In this document: positions 53,901 to 64,000 of the stretch, piece by piece | Layout: every line of letters begins with the position of its first letter | Numbering within the stretch: position 1 is the stretch's first letter | Assembly (NCBI RefSeq): GCF_036373705.1 | Contig: NC_089855.1 | Span: forward strand, 50,222,329 to 50,286,328 | Length of the DNA: 64,000 nucleotides | Direction: 5' to 3' | Origin: Amia ocellicauda | Lineage: Eukaryota; Chordata; Actinopteri; Amiiformes; Amiidae | The notes under the pieces: generated by a model | Databases searched by the model: none | Seen by the model: the letters and a program-made list of their open reading frames with translations, nothing else | What the model was told of the DNA's origin: nothing | Position numbers and translations under genes: made by a program

Positions 53901-54981
53901 TCTGAAATTTCACAAATACTTCCTTTACCTCACAACGGTACCACACAACAATTTTTAAAGACAACAACTCCTCAAACATGGCAATGTCTGAAAAGGCAAC
54001 CATCTGTTGAGAGTTTAAGCCGGCCCTCTGATGAAGCATTAAAGCCTCTTGCATAGCTTGGGGTTCAGGCATGTCGGGGGTGAGTAGTTTTATTAAACTG
54101 TAAGCAAAACAGAGCTTATTGTCCCCATTGGAACTCACCACTAATTGCCTGAGCTTGTTCCTAATTATGTCGTTCTTCAAGCATTTCGACAGTCTTCTAA
54201 GCGCCCCACCCTCAGGGTTAGGAACCACATTCATTACCAGAGACAGACTTTCATCAGCTAAGATGGATGCGTTACTTTGCAATAACGCTTCGATTTTAGC
54301 CAGAAATTCATCAACATCTAAATTATCTCCACTCAGCATTACAGATAGGTTGCTAAACAAATCATCCCCTCTGAGTTCTAACTGTACAACATCTCGAGGT
54401 CTGACCCTTTCAGCAACCTGTTCAAGCATGTTTTGCAAGGCCTCGTGTATGTTGACAAATATTTCTGCATAATTGTCACAATTTAAAAGTTCTGCAAAAT
54501 TAAAACGCTGAATCATTTCAAAATTGTTATAGGCCGGTCTATCTATAATCACGGGATCACTGGTACTTTTGGACACATCATCATTTTGAACAAAGCCTTC
54601 AACCCCTACATTCTCACAGAGCATGTTATCCACAGCCTTATCAGTCTCAGAACCCTCCACATTCCGAACACCCCCACCGCTGACATCTACAAAACCCCCT
54701 TTTTGAGGAGGCTCATTTAAAGCCTGTAAAAGTCCTTCAAAGATATCCACCCGGTTAATGTCAAGACCCTCCTCTATAGTGACGGCTGCTTCTGCCGCCG
54801 TACTGTGTTCTAATTGTCTCAAATCATTTATAATAGGGGCAGAATTTGGTCGGGGTAGCGTCTCCAAAGCCTCCACCATTTCAAACAAATCGGGGTGAAC
54901 TAGGGGTTGAACCTCTATAAGCGCTACCGTTGGGAGGTGGTTATTTAGATCATTGACCATCTGTAACAGGTCGGGGTTCAC
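50944..54981 (-). CDS. Polinton protein-primed DNA polymerase B, copy 2, 1345 aa, looks whole
   Basis: Residues 1-400 are a long N-terminal region, acidic at first and then ordered, ending in the pattern SHYFGIKSLTAFLG followed by a Cys/His-rich zinc region at about 394-510. Exonuclease motifs are at 522-527 (FFDFEC), 575-588 (FIAHNAKGYDSYIL) and 704-712 (YCKNDVEIL). A GCIYHGCPQC segment typical of Polinton polymerases is near 823-832. Polymerase motifs are A at 925-937 (DFTSLYP), B near 1108-1119 (KLILNSLWGKFG) and C at 1204-1213 (YHDTDS). The size and order are normal for a Polinton polymerase. The frame opens with GTG, and the first in-frame ATG is seven codons on, so the true start is uncertain. 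Confidence 0.95.
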   Translation of the reverse strand: MNPDLLQMVNDLNNHLPTVALIEVQPLVHPDLFEMVEALETLPRPNSAPIINDLRQLEHSTAAEAAVTIEEGLDINRVDIFEGLLQALNEPPQKGGFVDVSGGGVRNVEGSETDKAVDNMLCENVGVEGFVQNDDVSKSTSDPVIIDRPAYNNFEMIQRFNFAELLNCDNYAEIFVNIHEALQNMLEQVAERVRPRDVVQLELRGDDLFSNLSVMLSGDNLDVDEFLAKIEALLQSNASILADESLSLVMNVVPNPEGGALRRLSKCLKNDIIRNKLRQLVVSSNGDNKLCFAYSLIKLLTPDMPEPQAMQEALMLHQRAGLNSQQMVAFSDIAMFEELLSLKIVVWYRCEVKEVFVKFQTHPETHTQTLFLFLSDSHYFGIKSLTAFLGCSYVCHWCYKAFNDKLKHRCDGYCNVCFNPQCRKGLAPTIRCKDCLRICLSAFCFSEHKVQRAAAEGVKKRSYCDQTKYCPQCCLQYRFHEVKPHKCLEPRCRICNADLTPGSEHQCFIQPVKKEPPHNRYVFFDFECRQENGVHVANYIHCIDMLDCEWSASGESCVRDFFTRYRGPKYLNYTFIAHNAKGYDSYILMKYLVENGVTPKIIAQGSKIMCFTNEAFNQRYIDSLNFLPMKLSALPKALGFEAQKKGWFCHFFNTKDTQNYRGSYPPASYYGVDTMMSHEREEFFKWYNTVKGGVFDFREEMAAYCKNDVEILKEACLRFRTEVINTSGLDPLQSVTIASLCMKMYRSNFLQKNTIADTTSDNYRARQKNFSTVSIQWLEYLSARDNIFIRHALNQGEVKMGPYYLDGFSDVSGRRTAYEFAGCIYHGCPQCFDPNTFNPVTQKLCGDMYYDFQERIETLKNTYGLNVLVIWEHAWTTLKQQDVEVQRFMETLDFPERLEPRDALFGGRTNALCLHYEVKEGERVDYYDFTSLYPYVNKTKMYPVGHPTIVYRDFLEIGQYFGLIKVTMYPPRELFLPVLPYRCSGKLMFPLCRTCVETENQNTSCLHSDDERALTGVWCSIELDKAVEKGYRVGKVYEVWHFSEKSDTLFAEYIMTHLKGKQEASGYPSWCVDSAAKERYVQQYFEKEGIRLEPGNITVNPAKRQMSKLILNSLWGKFGERNNRLNTTLIKTPEQFIEFIFSKQHAVSHFQFLNDHVAQVQWRAPKDFPTKQGNVNVFIAVFTTAYARLELYNLMDQLQERTLYHDTDSVIFVTRPGDWVPPLGDYLGELTSELDPQDHIVEFVSGGPKTYAYRTAAGKTCMKVKGFTLNHCNNKLINIKSLTTLVQSFVTEKDAPPREIITAGNQIYHNKKGYTLENRSLNKRLRVVYNKRVLKTDYTTLPYGY

Positions 54982-55181
54982 GGTAAGTCTGGTAATTCAC
55001 ATTCTATCGGTGGTGATTGGGGGTTATTTAAATCATTTATCATTTGTAATAGTTCCTGGTTCATTGGGACATCAGAGGAGTTCACAACAGGGCCGAGGGT
55101 GTTCTCTCGGGAAGGTCTTTTTGGGGCCCTAACTTGTTCATAATCCTTTAGTTTGTGAGTTCTTTTACCAAGTCCGGACAT
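54978..55181 (-). CDS. Polinton 67-codon frame, copy 2
   Basis: It has the same sequence as at 13811-14014 and overlaps the polymerase frame by four bases. Confidence 0.5.
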   Translation of the reverse strand: MSGLGKRTHKLKDYEQVRAPKRPSRENTLGPVVNSSDVPMNQELLQMINDLNNPQSPPIECELPDLP

Positions 55182-55244
55182 TTTTTTTATTTTTTATTTT
55201 TCCAACAACCCACAATAGTAAGGCGTTTTGTATCTATTAAAACA

Positions 55245-57280
55245 TTAAATACGGTACAATTCGTTAGTAAGGGTATTAATAAGGGTGTTTTGGCTCTCTA
55301 TCACAAGGTTTTGCCCCACTAACACAAGTCTTTGATTTAGTAACAAGGTATGTAGCAACTCATGCCGACCTTCAGGAAGTAGCTCCGGGGGATGGTGTCC
55401 TGGCTCAGCTGCAAAGGATGGTCGCTCCGGTAAATCTCGGTCGAAGGAGGCAGGGAGCGAGCGTATACTCACGGACGGAGACCAAGAAGGCCTTTGCGGT
55501 GACACCCTGGCCAATCGCGGTGTACTGTTCAGCGTTTCTGTAGCCAAGAAACGGGGCTGGGGGGACGATGTTGAAACCAGTCCGTCGTTGGGTGGTGTGT
55601 CAACCCTGACTGACGGCGACCCCTGAGGTTGTTGGTTGCCTGTATTTGTTCCGCCCGACAATGCGGCGGGCTGAATCTGGATTGTTGAATTACCCCCAGA
55701 AGGCTGTGGCCTGAGTAGATGTTGGGGGGTCTCCAAGACCACCGTGGGGGATCCTCTCGGTGATCTCTCCGGGGAAGATGTTTGATCCCACTTAGACGGG
55801 GTAATTGTCCTCAATAGCTCATCCACAGAATGACTATCCCAAGAGTCTTGGGAAGAATAAAAATATACATTACATTTACATCTTTAAACGGCGACAGAAA
55901 TCAAACTTAAAACAACATGTCCAGGACCTTCAAAACCTTTAGCTTTTTTAGACCTTTGAAAATAGGCTTAGACATTCACTACAACGCCTTATTATTTACA
56001 GACAATATATTTATTAGGACTTGATAATAAATGTAAAACAGAGAAGCCTCTGTAAATAAACTGTTTCTTAAATGTAATATTGTTAATAAAACACTTTTTA
56101 TACACACACACACCACATTTCATTTTTAAACGAACCTTCCAAGTGTAAACGCTTCCTGATCCCGGGACTTCCTGTTTCACAAACGTTTTCACGATCTGTT
56201 TAAATATTAAATACAATGAACACCTTCAAGCCTTTTCCTACAGCCACTTTAAAACAGAAGTATAATTGCGGGAGATAAGCCAAACAACTTACTAAAACCT
56301 TTCGGACAGCTTTACTTCCTAACCAGACGGTCGGGCAATCGGTCATTTCTAAACACATGCCCCAGAAACAAGCCTAGACCTGTCCGGACTTCTAAAGATC
56401 TTTCCCAGAACCCCCAAGACCTACAGGAAATGGGCACCCCTCGCTTAAATATTAGCCCTCAACGGGCAAACAAAACCCTTTTAAAAACATTAAAGTTTGA
56501 AAGATCTTACTTACCTCCAAAGAATAATCGTTTCTTATGTTTTTCAGCTGGTTTAGCTTTTTGCACTTCTGTGAAGGTAAGAGACATGTTTAACCTTTAA
56601 CCACCCCGCTTTATAAAAAGCTTTAACCTCTTACAAGCGGCAGATATATACTCACCGCTATCAGATACAGGGGCTGACGGCCTTTCAGATTCTTGAAAGG
56701 TTACGGTTCTCGAAGGTAAAACTAAACAAGCCCTCGCTGTGGAAGGCCTTTCGTTGTCTCGAACCACGTTTCTTAATACTGTTAGAAAGGATATTTTTTT
56801 AAATTAACAAGACGGGCCTCAAACATCTTACAGAAACGTTATACAAACAAACAGGGGTTTAGTTCTTACCCGGTCGGCAGACAGCCTGTCTAGGGACAAC
56901 CACTTCTCTTGGTTGATCCTCGGAGACATTAATCACAGGCCTTTCGATAGTTTCTGTGTAATTAAAGAGACCGCCATTAATATATATTAAAACGTTTTCA
57001 TAACTCTAATGAGCCGCTTCAAAACACAACCACACACCCATACATAAGAACCCTTGAGCGCAAACACAAAAATCTTACCGTCGTTGTTCCAGATGATCTC
57101 CTCAGCGTTGGGAATTAACTCCTGTTGACTGGCTGAAAAATAATTTTACAGAACTTAAAACAGATGTTATAACCTTATTTACAATACATGCCCACAACCC
57201 GCTCTGAGTCAATGAAAATAATCTGAAGACTTACCTAAAAACTCGTTTAAATCGAAGTCGTTGATGTTGTTTCCGGACAT
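55245..57280 (-). CDS. Predicted six-exon Polinton gene, copy 2, 320 codons
   Basis: Exons are at 57235-57280, 57079-57132, 56870-56953, 56656-56778, 56515-56568 and 55245-55846, at the same relative places as in copy 1. All sites follow GT-AG and all introns are in phase 1, and the long last exon again has no Met codon. The few differences from copy 1 do not disturb the frame. Confidence 0.72.
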
Positions 57281-57347
57281 TGTTGATCTTTAGGCTTAAA
57301 TCGAAAGGTCAGTATGAGTCTGTCGAGCTGAAGACCAGACCTTCATA

Positions 57348-57353
57348 CTTATA
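57348..57353 (-). promoter_or_regulatory. TATA box for the spliced gene, copy 2
   Basis: TATAAG on the minus strand lies about 70 bp upstream of the ATG at 57280. Confidence 0.5.
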
Positions 57354-57357
57354 CTGA

Positions 57358-58202
57358 TGGCCGGATGCCGGATCTGCTTGTAAGGCATTGTTCTGGGCTG
57401 GCCTTTGTGCCGTCCTGTTACCAATTAACATATCAAAACCAACCAATAAAATGACCCTGCATCAATTTCAAATAGAAACCAAGATGGCGACGATCTCTCT
57501 CCTCTCTACTCTAAACTTTTATTAGAACCTTTTGGTCTCTCAAAAAAACATTTTTAAGCATCAAGACCTATAGTCAATAAACACTAAGAATATTTCAGGC
57601 CTTTATACGCGCTAAAAAACAACCTGAGCCAAGAAAATAACTATAAAGATCTAAAATAAGTAGCGCTTTTCCAGTGATTTTTTTTTTTTTTTAATAGCGA
57701 TGCTTTGTTTGGTATTAAACAAGTCACAAACTACTCAGAACAGCGTTTATCCCCACAAAAGAGATATTTGGGTTTATTTTACAAAGCTTATAAATTATAT
57801 AGTTTAAAAGTATTCTGAATGTTTTGAGACCACACGCCATGCCTACGTTTGTCTGAGCCCACCCCCGTCCCCCGTGGTGTGAGTGATTTAGCCTTGAGTG
57901 TTGTGATCTATTTAGCATTGAGTGATCAGTTGTTTTTATTTTTTAAATGATTCCTTATCATCAGGGATTGAGCCTGCTAAAATACCTTAAAAACATATCC
58001 TTATCTTAAGTCTAACTCTTATGAGCTTTAAGACCCTAGAATGTATTTAAGTAAAACGAATGAACACATTATGTGTGAGATAAAATATAACCACAGCTTT
58101 TTTTTTTTTTTTTTTTTTTTTACAAAAACAATTAACCTATACCGACAAACACCCACACACACACACACTCTCTTTTTTAAAATTTTATTTTTAATTAAAT
58201 TT
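57358..58202. other. Polinton right-arm non-coding region, copy 2
   Basis: The layout is the same as in copy 1, with T-runs and a CA repeat of slightly different length. No gene is seen; open frames over the T-run are low-complexity artefacts. Confidence 0.6.
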
Positions 58203-58558
58203 GAGGGGAGAGACAGAGCCATATACATTGGGGTTAACATAAGTACCCTATGCAAAACAGGAATTGTTAGGACCTGTGACCATTACAGACAACAGAACTT
58301 GTTGATCTTATAAAATGATTGGGCGAGAGAGAGAGATATAGAGACAGACAGAGACAGAGCCAGTGTGAATATGATAAACGCACTATTCAAAATGGCATTG
58401 TTAAGACCTGGGACCATTACAGACAACAGAACTTGTTGATCTTATAAAATGCTTGGGCGAGAGAGACAGAGAGAGAGAGACAGACAGAGACAGAGACAGA
58501 GACAGTGTGAATATGATAAACGCACTATTCAAAATGGCATTGTTAAGACCTGGGCCCC
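58203..58558. repeat. Minisatellite by right terminal repeat, copy 2
   Basis: The same two and a half units as in copy 1 are seen, with phrase starts at 58263, 58397 and 58539. Confidence 0.85.
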
Positions 58559-58654
58559 TTACATGTATATTTAAAAAAGACCCCCAACCACTACAGGAAG
58601 AGCCGACCCATTCACACTCTACAGTTGACCAACAAGAACAACAAGAACAACCGG

Positions 58655-58835
58655 TTATGGGTGGCCTTGTTGTTCAGGGTTTTAGGGGTGTACACTTTCT
58701 GACGGATATGACGTAGGAATAATTAAGGAAATAACTCTAAAATCACGCCCCCCAATTATGACGTAGGAATATTAATAAGCTTAGGGCATACGTCATAACA
58801 AAATAGGCCGCGCCCAAAAAACCCTACTATCTACT
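58655..58835 (-). repeat. Polinton copy 2 right terminal inverted repeat
   Basis: It is 181 bp, the inverse of 42336-42516, and is followed by CCTGTA. Confidence 0.95.
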
Positions 58836-59132
58836 CCTGTATGGTGCATTTTCTCTCTCTCTATCTGTGATTAAATCCTTACTTATATACATATGTCCAT
58901 GAACGTTTCTGGTAACTCATGTAAATCACATCACACGACGGGCAGTGATCTTTTCGGTCACTTTGAAAGTTTTGCTCATGACAATCCTTTTCTATTGCGG
59001 CACGATGGCTGCCACCGATGAAGGAAAGTCGTCCGCAGTTGGCTGCAAGCTTGCCTGAAGCGCAGGAAAGGACTTACTCGCGACGTGCCACTTAAAGACT
59101 GAAGAAGTGGGGGTCGGCCTCACCGAGAGCCC

Positions 59133-60455
59133 TGAGGATTAGCTCACGTGGTAGAGCGCTCGCTTAGCATTGTAGCGTTATGTTGGGTGTATTTGGATAA
59201 GAGTATTTGGGCTCTGAGCTGAAGCACTGATCTAAAGAAAACCTCGACTGTATACGAAAGTGTCAGTCATTTAAATAGCTATTTGAGTCTTAAGAAACTT
59301 GACCCTTGGAACAAACACGGCCCTGCTTTCCTCAAAGACTTTGTCTTCAAATAAGTACGGTGAGAGACCCTGCTTGCCAAGAAGATTTTGTGCACAACCT
59401 TGGAGCCTTCAAACCAGTGGAAAATCTGTTTGGAAACGACTCTACTTTCGCGAAACCCCAACTTCCAGGTGTATCGACTGAGTGGAAGTTCTTGGACAAA
59501 GCCGAACCGGACTGCCTTTGTTCCAAACCACACGGACCTCATGCCGTGTGCTGTTATCTGAGCCCGAAGCCAGAGAGGCCTCTCTGCGACGAAGTTCAGA
59601 TAAGTTTAACAGTTTGGAGTTCATGATTCATGACATTTGAGAAATCAATTAGAAATGTTAATCTGTGATTCATAACTCTAGAATGTGTAATATCATTTAG
59701 TTTTCTGAAATATAAATGTGTGTTGCATTAAACTGTTTTGTTGATAATTTTAGAAATAAAATCTGTCAACGCCGAGAAATATCTTCTCATTCCTGTTTAA
59801 CTGTTTAGTCTGAAATTGACACAAGTTAATAGACATTAGATTATTGGTGGCCCTGCCTATCCTTAACCATTGAATAATAATCAGTTAAGGGAAATTGTGG
59901 TAACAAGTAATGATAGGATCTTTCTCGGCACCTAAACGTGAATGAGACTGATATATATATATAACGAGAAGTTACCTGACATAAATACTAACCTGCGTAG
60001 TTATTTAATGTCTGACTAATAATACTAACGAGAGACTCACCTTCGTCTTACTAACCGGTATTGTAGTCAATGTGTTTATAACCTTTTTTGTTTAACGATT
60101 TGTGTTATCATATGTGATCCCACGGTCTTTGATTTGGTCACGGAAGTGATTTGTCTTCGATTTGGTCACGGAAGTGATTTGTCTTCGATTTGTTGATCTA
60201 GAGTTTAATTGTAATTAGTTTTTCCCTTTTGTATAATTAGTGTAGTGCTACATTTAGTCTTTGTTTTGAATACATTTGACAATTTATATCTTTGGAATTG
60301 GTGTCTGCGTCCAATTATTACAGAAATTGAGTTCTACAAGATTCCAGGATTCGTGATAAGGTGATACTTTAAATTCACTTCTTTAATTGAAATGTATAAG
60401 TGTACCTTACGCTACAGCATGCGAGAGGCAGCGGGATCGATGCCCGCATTCTCCA
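59133..60455 (+). pseudogene. tRNA-Ala(AGC) split by LTR insertion, unit 8
   Basis: The halves are at 59133-59170 and 60417-60455 and have the same sequence as unit 1. Confidence 0.85.
59171..60416 (+). mobile_element. Solo LTR-like insertion, unit 8, short form
   Basis: It is 1246 bp with the same two ends and target site; this copy is shorter than the 1.83-kb form and is plainly degraded. Confidence 0.65.
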
Positions 60456-61460
60456 AGGCCTCAGGCGCTCGTGCCCCGGTTTCGGGGGAGAGTCGCTCAC
60501 TTTTCTTGCCGCAGACACAGGCGCAAGGCATTGCCTGTTTGCCGTAAGGTTATCAGACACAACGCGCCGGCGACGGCTGCAGCATTAGCACGCCGGCTGG
60601 CCCTTCCGAAGTTCCGGAAAAACGACCGAGATGCCGCTTCGACGTCGTAACCCCAGGAACGACCGCAAAGGCACTCCAACCCTCATTCTTCCGATCCGAA
60701 ATCAGACCGAAGAGACTGTATGATGTTTTAGATTAAAGATAGTATGCAGACCGAGCAAGTTAGATTTATCGAGCTAGCAAACAGCCATTGAGGCACCTGT
60801 TCGGGACGTACCCTGTAGAAATTCCTGTCAACGATAAAAGGATCAAACGGTGGAGAAAAAGCCCGCAGGATGTTTGTCAAAACTCTGTTTGTGGACTGAA
60901 TGGCTTTCCCAGATTGGCAGGGACTGTTTTTGGTATTGACTGAGGGACAGTTGTAAAAGACAACCTCTCACCGGACCTCTGGCATACACCAAAGAAAGCC
61001 ACCTCACCTCTCCCCCGGATCTCACAAAACACAATCCCCCCCGCCCCCAGGGAAGACAGACCGCAATCGGACTCGGGCTTGATTGGATGAACGGCCGCAA
61101 ACATTCCATGTCATTTTCTTTTAAAGCTTCACTCGTGCTTGTAAAAAACCCAGGTCTCACTGAAAGAATGCCCTGACGTGGTTGCTTCCAAGCTAGCTGG
61201 TTTACAAAGTTCCTTTTCGCTTTAACGATGATTTCCAAGAAGGGAAATAATCTATCTGTAATCTGTCAACACAGGCACCTTCTTCTCCGTTAAGCCACGC
61301 GGTCACCACCAGGAAGGTGAACGCACCAGGCCGACCCGGAGTTTTCGCCAATTCGTCTCCAAGCCTCCCAAGAGGGAACATAAACAGGCCTTATTCGCAG
61401 ACACAGGCCCTCACGCAGGGAGACGACCGCTTCACCGCAGCTGCCCCTGCCAAGGGCCCC

Positions 61461-61532
61461 AGGTCCCACCGAGACTTGAACTCAGATCGCTGGATTCAGA
61501 GTCCAGAGTGCTAACCATTACTCCATGGAACC
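61461..61532 (-). tRNA. tRNA-Gln(CUG), unit 9, variant
   Basis: The D-stem change GAGT is as in units 5-7 but with the older acceptor GGTTCCA; one T-stem pair is a wobble. Confidence 0.83.
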
Positions 61533-61667
61533 AAGCCCGCTGCACACCTCTTGCCCATGATGAAGGTTTCTGCTCTACGCACACGTCTCGCTCTGTCGCA
61601 CGGCCAAGTCCAGAGTGAGCCAAGTTGCGCCCAGAGTGCTGCATGTGGCGGGTCACTTCCGGAGCCG

Positions 61668-61739
61668 TCCCTGGTGGTCTAGTGTTCAGGATTCGGCGCT
61701 CTCACCGCCGCGGCCCGGGTTCGATTCCCGGTCAGGGAA
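61668..61739 (+). tRNA. tRNA-Glu(CUC), unit 9, D-loop change
   Basis: The anticodon arm and T-arm are intact, but the conserved D-loop GG pair reads GT, which also weakens box A. Confidence 0.82.
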
Positions 61740-62062
61740 GGTGGATCTGTTGCTCTTCCCCTAGGACCTGTATGGTGCGTTTTCTCTCTCTCTATCTGTG
61801 ATTAAATCCTTACTTATATACATATTTCCATGAACGTTTCTGCAGCTCATGTAAATCACATCACACGACGGGCCGTGATCTTTTCGGTCACTTTGAAAGT
61901 TTTGCTCATGACAATCCTTTTCTATTGCGGGGCGATGGCTGCCACCGAGGATGTAAAGTCGTCCGCAGTTGGCTGCAAGCTTGCCTGAAGCGCAGGAAAG
62001 GACTTACTCGCGACGTGCCACTTAAAGACTGAAGAAGTGGGGGTCGGCCTCACCGAGAGCCC

Positions 62063-63969
62063 TGAGGATTAGCTCACGTGGTAGAGCGCTTGCTTAGCAT
62101 TGTAGCGTTATGTTGGGTGTATTTGGATAAGAGCATTTGGACTCTGAGCTGAAGCACTGATCTAAAGAAAACCTCTCCCCCCCAAAGTTATCAGATTCCC
62201 TTAGCTCATCAGCTTGGAACTGGTTTGCATCAAAGTGACAGTTTTGGGGAGGATGGCACCAAGAAGAGGCCAAATAGTTTGGAATTCTGCTATGAGATGT
62301 CTGGAGAAAGGGGCCTGTAGGTGATAAAAACTCTTTGAAGTGGACGAGAGCCGAAATCCCGACATAGAGCTACGAACCAAGGCCAACCGGCATTTCCAAA
62401 AGATGGCATGGATTGACATCAGTCATAAATCAAGCCCCCATCCAATAGGACACTGGGGGCTGAAACCGAAATCCAATCTCAAAAACTCAAGAACCAATCA
62501 CCTCTTGATCTGACAGACTATAAGGAAGAGCGGACAGTCTTTCTCGCTCTCTCTCACCTGAACCAGTAACTCGCTGCCACAGCTCAACCTGTAGCTCTGT
62601 TGCCAGAACCGGAACCAGAAACCAACTAAGTCTTTGCCGGCAACAGAAGAGTTAAACTGGGAGAAGGAGATTGAGCCGTACGAAGAATTCTTTTAAAGGA
62701 CTTTATTAAATAAAGAACTTTACAAACTGCGCTGCCCGCCTGTGCCCACCTGATCAGTGGAGTTTTACAGCTGGACAATTGACTAAGTCGACTGTATACG
62801 AAAGTGTCAGTCATTTAAATAGCTATTTGAGTCTTAAGAAACTTGACCCTTGGAACAAACACGGCCCTGCTTTCCTCAAAGACTTTGTCTTCAAATAAGT
62901 ACGGTGAGAGACCCTGCTTGCCAAGAAGATTTTGTGCACAACCTTGGAGCCTTCAAACCAGTGGAAAATCTGTTTGGAAACGACTCTACTTTCGCGAAAC
63001 CCCAACTTCCAGGTGTATCGACTGAGTGGAAGTTCTTGGACAAAGCCGAACCAGACTGCCTTTGTTCCAAACCACACGGACCTCGTGCCGTGTGCTGTTA
63101 TCTGAGCCCGAAGCCAGAGAGGCCTCTCTGCGACGAAGTTCAGATAAGTTTAACAGTTTGGAGTTCATGATTCATGACATTTGAGAAATCAATTAGAAAT
63201 GTTAATCTGTGATTCATAATTTTAGAATGTGTAATATCATTTAGTTTTCTTAAATATAAATGTGTGTTGCATTAAACTGTTTTGTTGATCATTTTAGAAA
63301 TAAAATCTGTCAACGCCGAGAAATATCGTCTCATTCCTGTTTAACTGTTTAGTCTGAAATTGACACAAGTTAATTGACATTAGATTATTGGTGGCCCTGC
63401 CTATCCTTAATCATTGAATAATAATCAGTTAAGGGAAATTGTGGTAACAAGTAATGATAGGATCTTTCTCGGCACCTAAACGTGAATGAGACTGATATAT
63501 ATATAACGAGAAGTTACCTGACATAAATACTAACCTGCGTAGTTATTTAATGTCTGACTAATAATACTAACGAGAGACTCACCTTCGTCTTACTAACCGG
63601 TATTGTAGTCAATGTGTTTATAACCTTTTTTGTTTAACGATTTGTGTTATCATATGTGATCCCATGGTCTTTGATTTGGTCACGGAAGTGATTTGTCTTC
63701 GATTTGTTGATCTAGAGTTGAATTGTAATTAGTTTTTCCCTTTTGTATAATTAGTGTAGTGCTACATTTAGTCTTTGTTTTGAATACATTTGACAATTTA
63801 TATCTTTGGAATTGGTGTCTGCGTCCAATTATTACAGAAATTGAGTTCTACAAGATTCCAGGATTCGTGATAAGGTGATACTTTAAATTCACTTCTTTAA
63901 TTGAAATGTATAAGTGTACCTTACGCTACAGCATGCGAGAGGCAGCGGGATCGATGCCCGCATTCTCCA
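62063..63969 (+). pseudogene. tRNA-Ala(AGC) split by LTR insertion, unit 9
   Basis: The halves are at 62063-62100 and 63931-63969; the 5' half reads CGCTTGCTTAGC. Confidence 0.85.
62101..63930 (+). mobile_element. Solo LTR-like insertion, unit 9
   Basis: It is 1830 bp, with the same ends and site as in the other units. Confidence 0.65.
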
Positions 63970-64000
63970 AGGCCTCAGGCGCTCGTGCCCCGGTTTCGGG

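Larger units (their letters stand above)
42336..58835. mobile_element. Polinton copy 2, looks whole
   Basis: The element is 16,500 bp with the same gene order, ends and insertion point as copy 1. The flanking hexamers are CCTGTG (42330-42335) and CCTGTA (58836-58841), so the target duplication is not exact. All expected Polinton genes have long open frames and no clear break was seen. Near identity to copy 1 implies a recent common origin by duplication. Confidence 0.97.
41234..60679. repeat. Array unit 8, split by Polinton copy 2
   Basis: The unit is about 2940 bp without the Polinton, shorter than the others because its LTR-like insertion is shorter. The part right of the Polinton shares variants with unit 2 (GGTAACTCATG, GGGCAGT). 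Confidence 0.9.
1..64000. repeat. Tandem array of ~3.52-kb tRNA-bearing units
   Basis: Nine units follow each other head to tail. Without the Polintons the spacings are 3514, 3524, 3523, 3518, 3523, 3522, 3528 and about 2940 bp, and the ninth unit is cut by the window end. Every unit keeps the same order: gene-free segment of about 0.8 kb, tRNA-Gln (minus), tRNA-Glu (plus), about 0.3 kb spacer, tRNA-Ala 5' half, inserted LTR, tRNA-Ala 3' half, and a G+C-richer spacer. Units differ by scattered substitutions and small indels only. Tandem tRNA arrays of this type are known from fish genomes; the function of the array here is not shown. Confidence 0.95.
60680..64000. repeat. Array unit 9, cut by the window end
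   Basis: The first 3321 bp of the unit are seen. The gene-free first 780 bp resemble unit 1, and both lack a 9-bp stretch present in the units between (two units, first and ninth, share this form). Confidence 0.9.

Noticed and set aside
42336-58835. Copy 2 as an independent second insertion
   Set aside because: The same base in the unit, near-identical sequence and unmatched flanking hexamers make a second insertion unlikely.
1-64000. tRNA-derived SINEs instead of tRNA genes
   Set aside because: Gln and Glu loci have complete 72-nt cloverleaves without a SINE tail, and they recur as part of a 3.5-kb unit rather than as dispersed copies.

Overview
The window looks like ray-finned fish (or other vertebrate) nuclear DNA. 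The tRNA genes match vertebrate tRNA-Gln(CUG), tRNA-Glu(CUC) and tRNA-Ala(AGC), and two large Polinton (Maverick, adintovirus-like) elements of the kind common in fish are present. No ordinary host protein gene was found. The species cannot be named from the sequence alone.

The backbone is a tandem array of a unit of about 3.52 kb, present nine times (units start at 1, 20096, 23620, 27143, 30661, 34184, 37706, 41234 and 60680; the last runs off the window). Each unit carries a tRNA-Gln gene on the minus strand, a divergent tRNA-Glu gene on the plus strand 135 bp away, and a tRNA-Ala(AGC) gene split inside its anticodon loop by an insertion of about 1.83 kb. That insertion has TG...CA ends and a 4-bp GCAT target duplication, so it is best read as a solo LTR. 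The insertion is at the same base in all nine units, so it came before the array was amplified. Units 2-3 and units 5-7 form sub-groups by shared variants.

Two Polintons, 1094-17668 and 42336-58835, sit at exactly the same base of the unit, 33 bp past the 3' end of tRNA-Glu. Both have terminal inverted repeats of about 170-181 bp that begin AGTAG. Copy 1 has a perfect 6-bp target duplication (CCTGTG). The flanks of copy 2 do not match exactly (CCTGTG / CCTGTA). The copies are nearly identical in sequence. One insertion followed by duplication or recombination within the array explains this better than two insertions. Copy 2 looks whole; copy 1 has about one break, in the polymerase.

Each Polinton has a left-to-right arm on the plus strand: two unrecognised proteins, a small protein with a Bcl-2-like segment, a chromodomain integrase, penton-like minor capsid, a pVI/pVII-like core protein, the double-jelly-roll major capsid protein and an adenain-type protease. 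A convergent minus-strand arm holds an unrecognised protein, a small basic/hydrophobic protein, the packaging ATPase, protein-primed DNA polymerase B and a 67-codon frame. Upstream of these lies a previously unmarked gene that I predict to be spliced from six exons, all introns in phase 1, giving 320 codons. Together these are the expected replication (polymerase), integration (integrase) and virion (capsids, core, protease, ATPase) modules, with accessory or regulatory genes at both ends.
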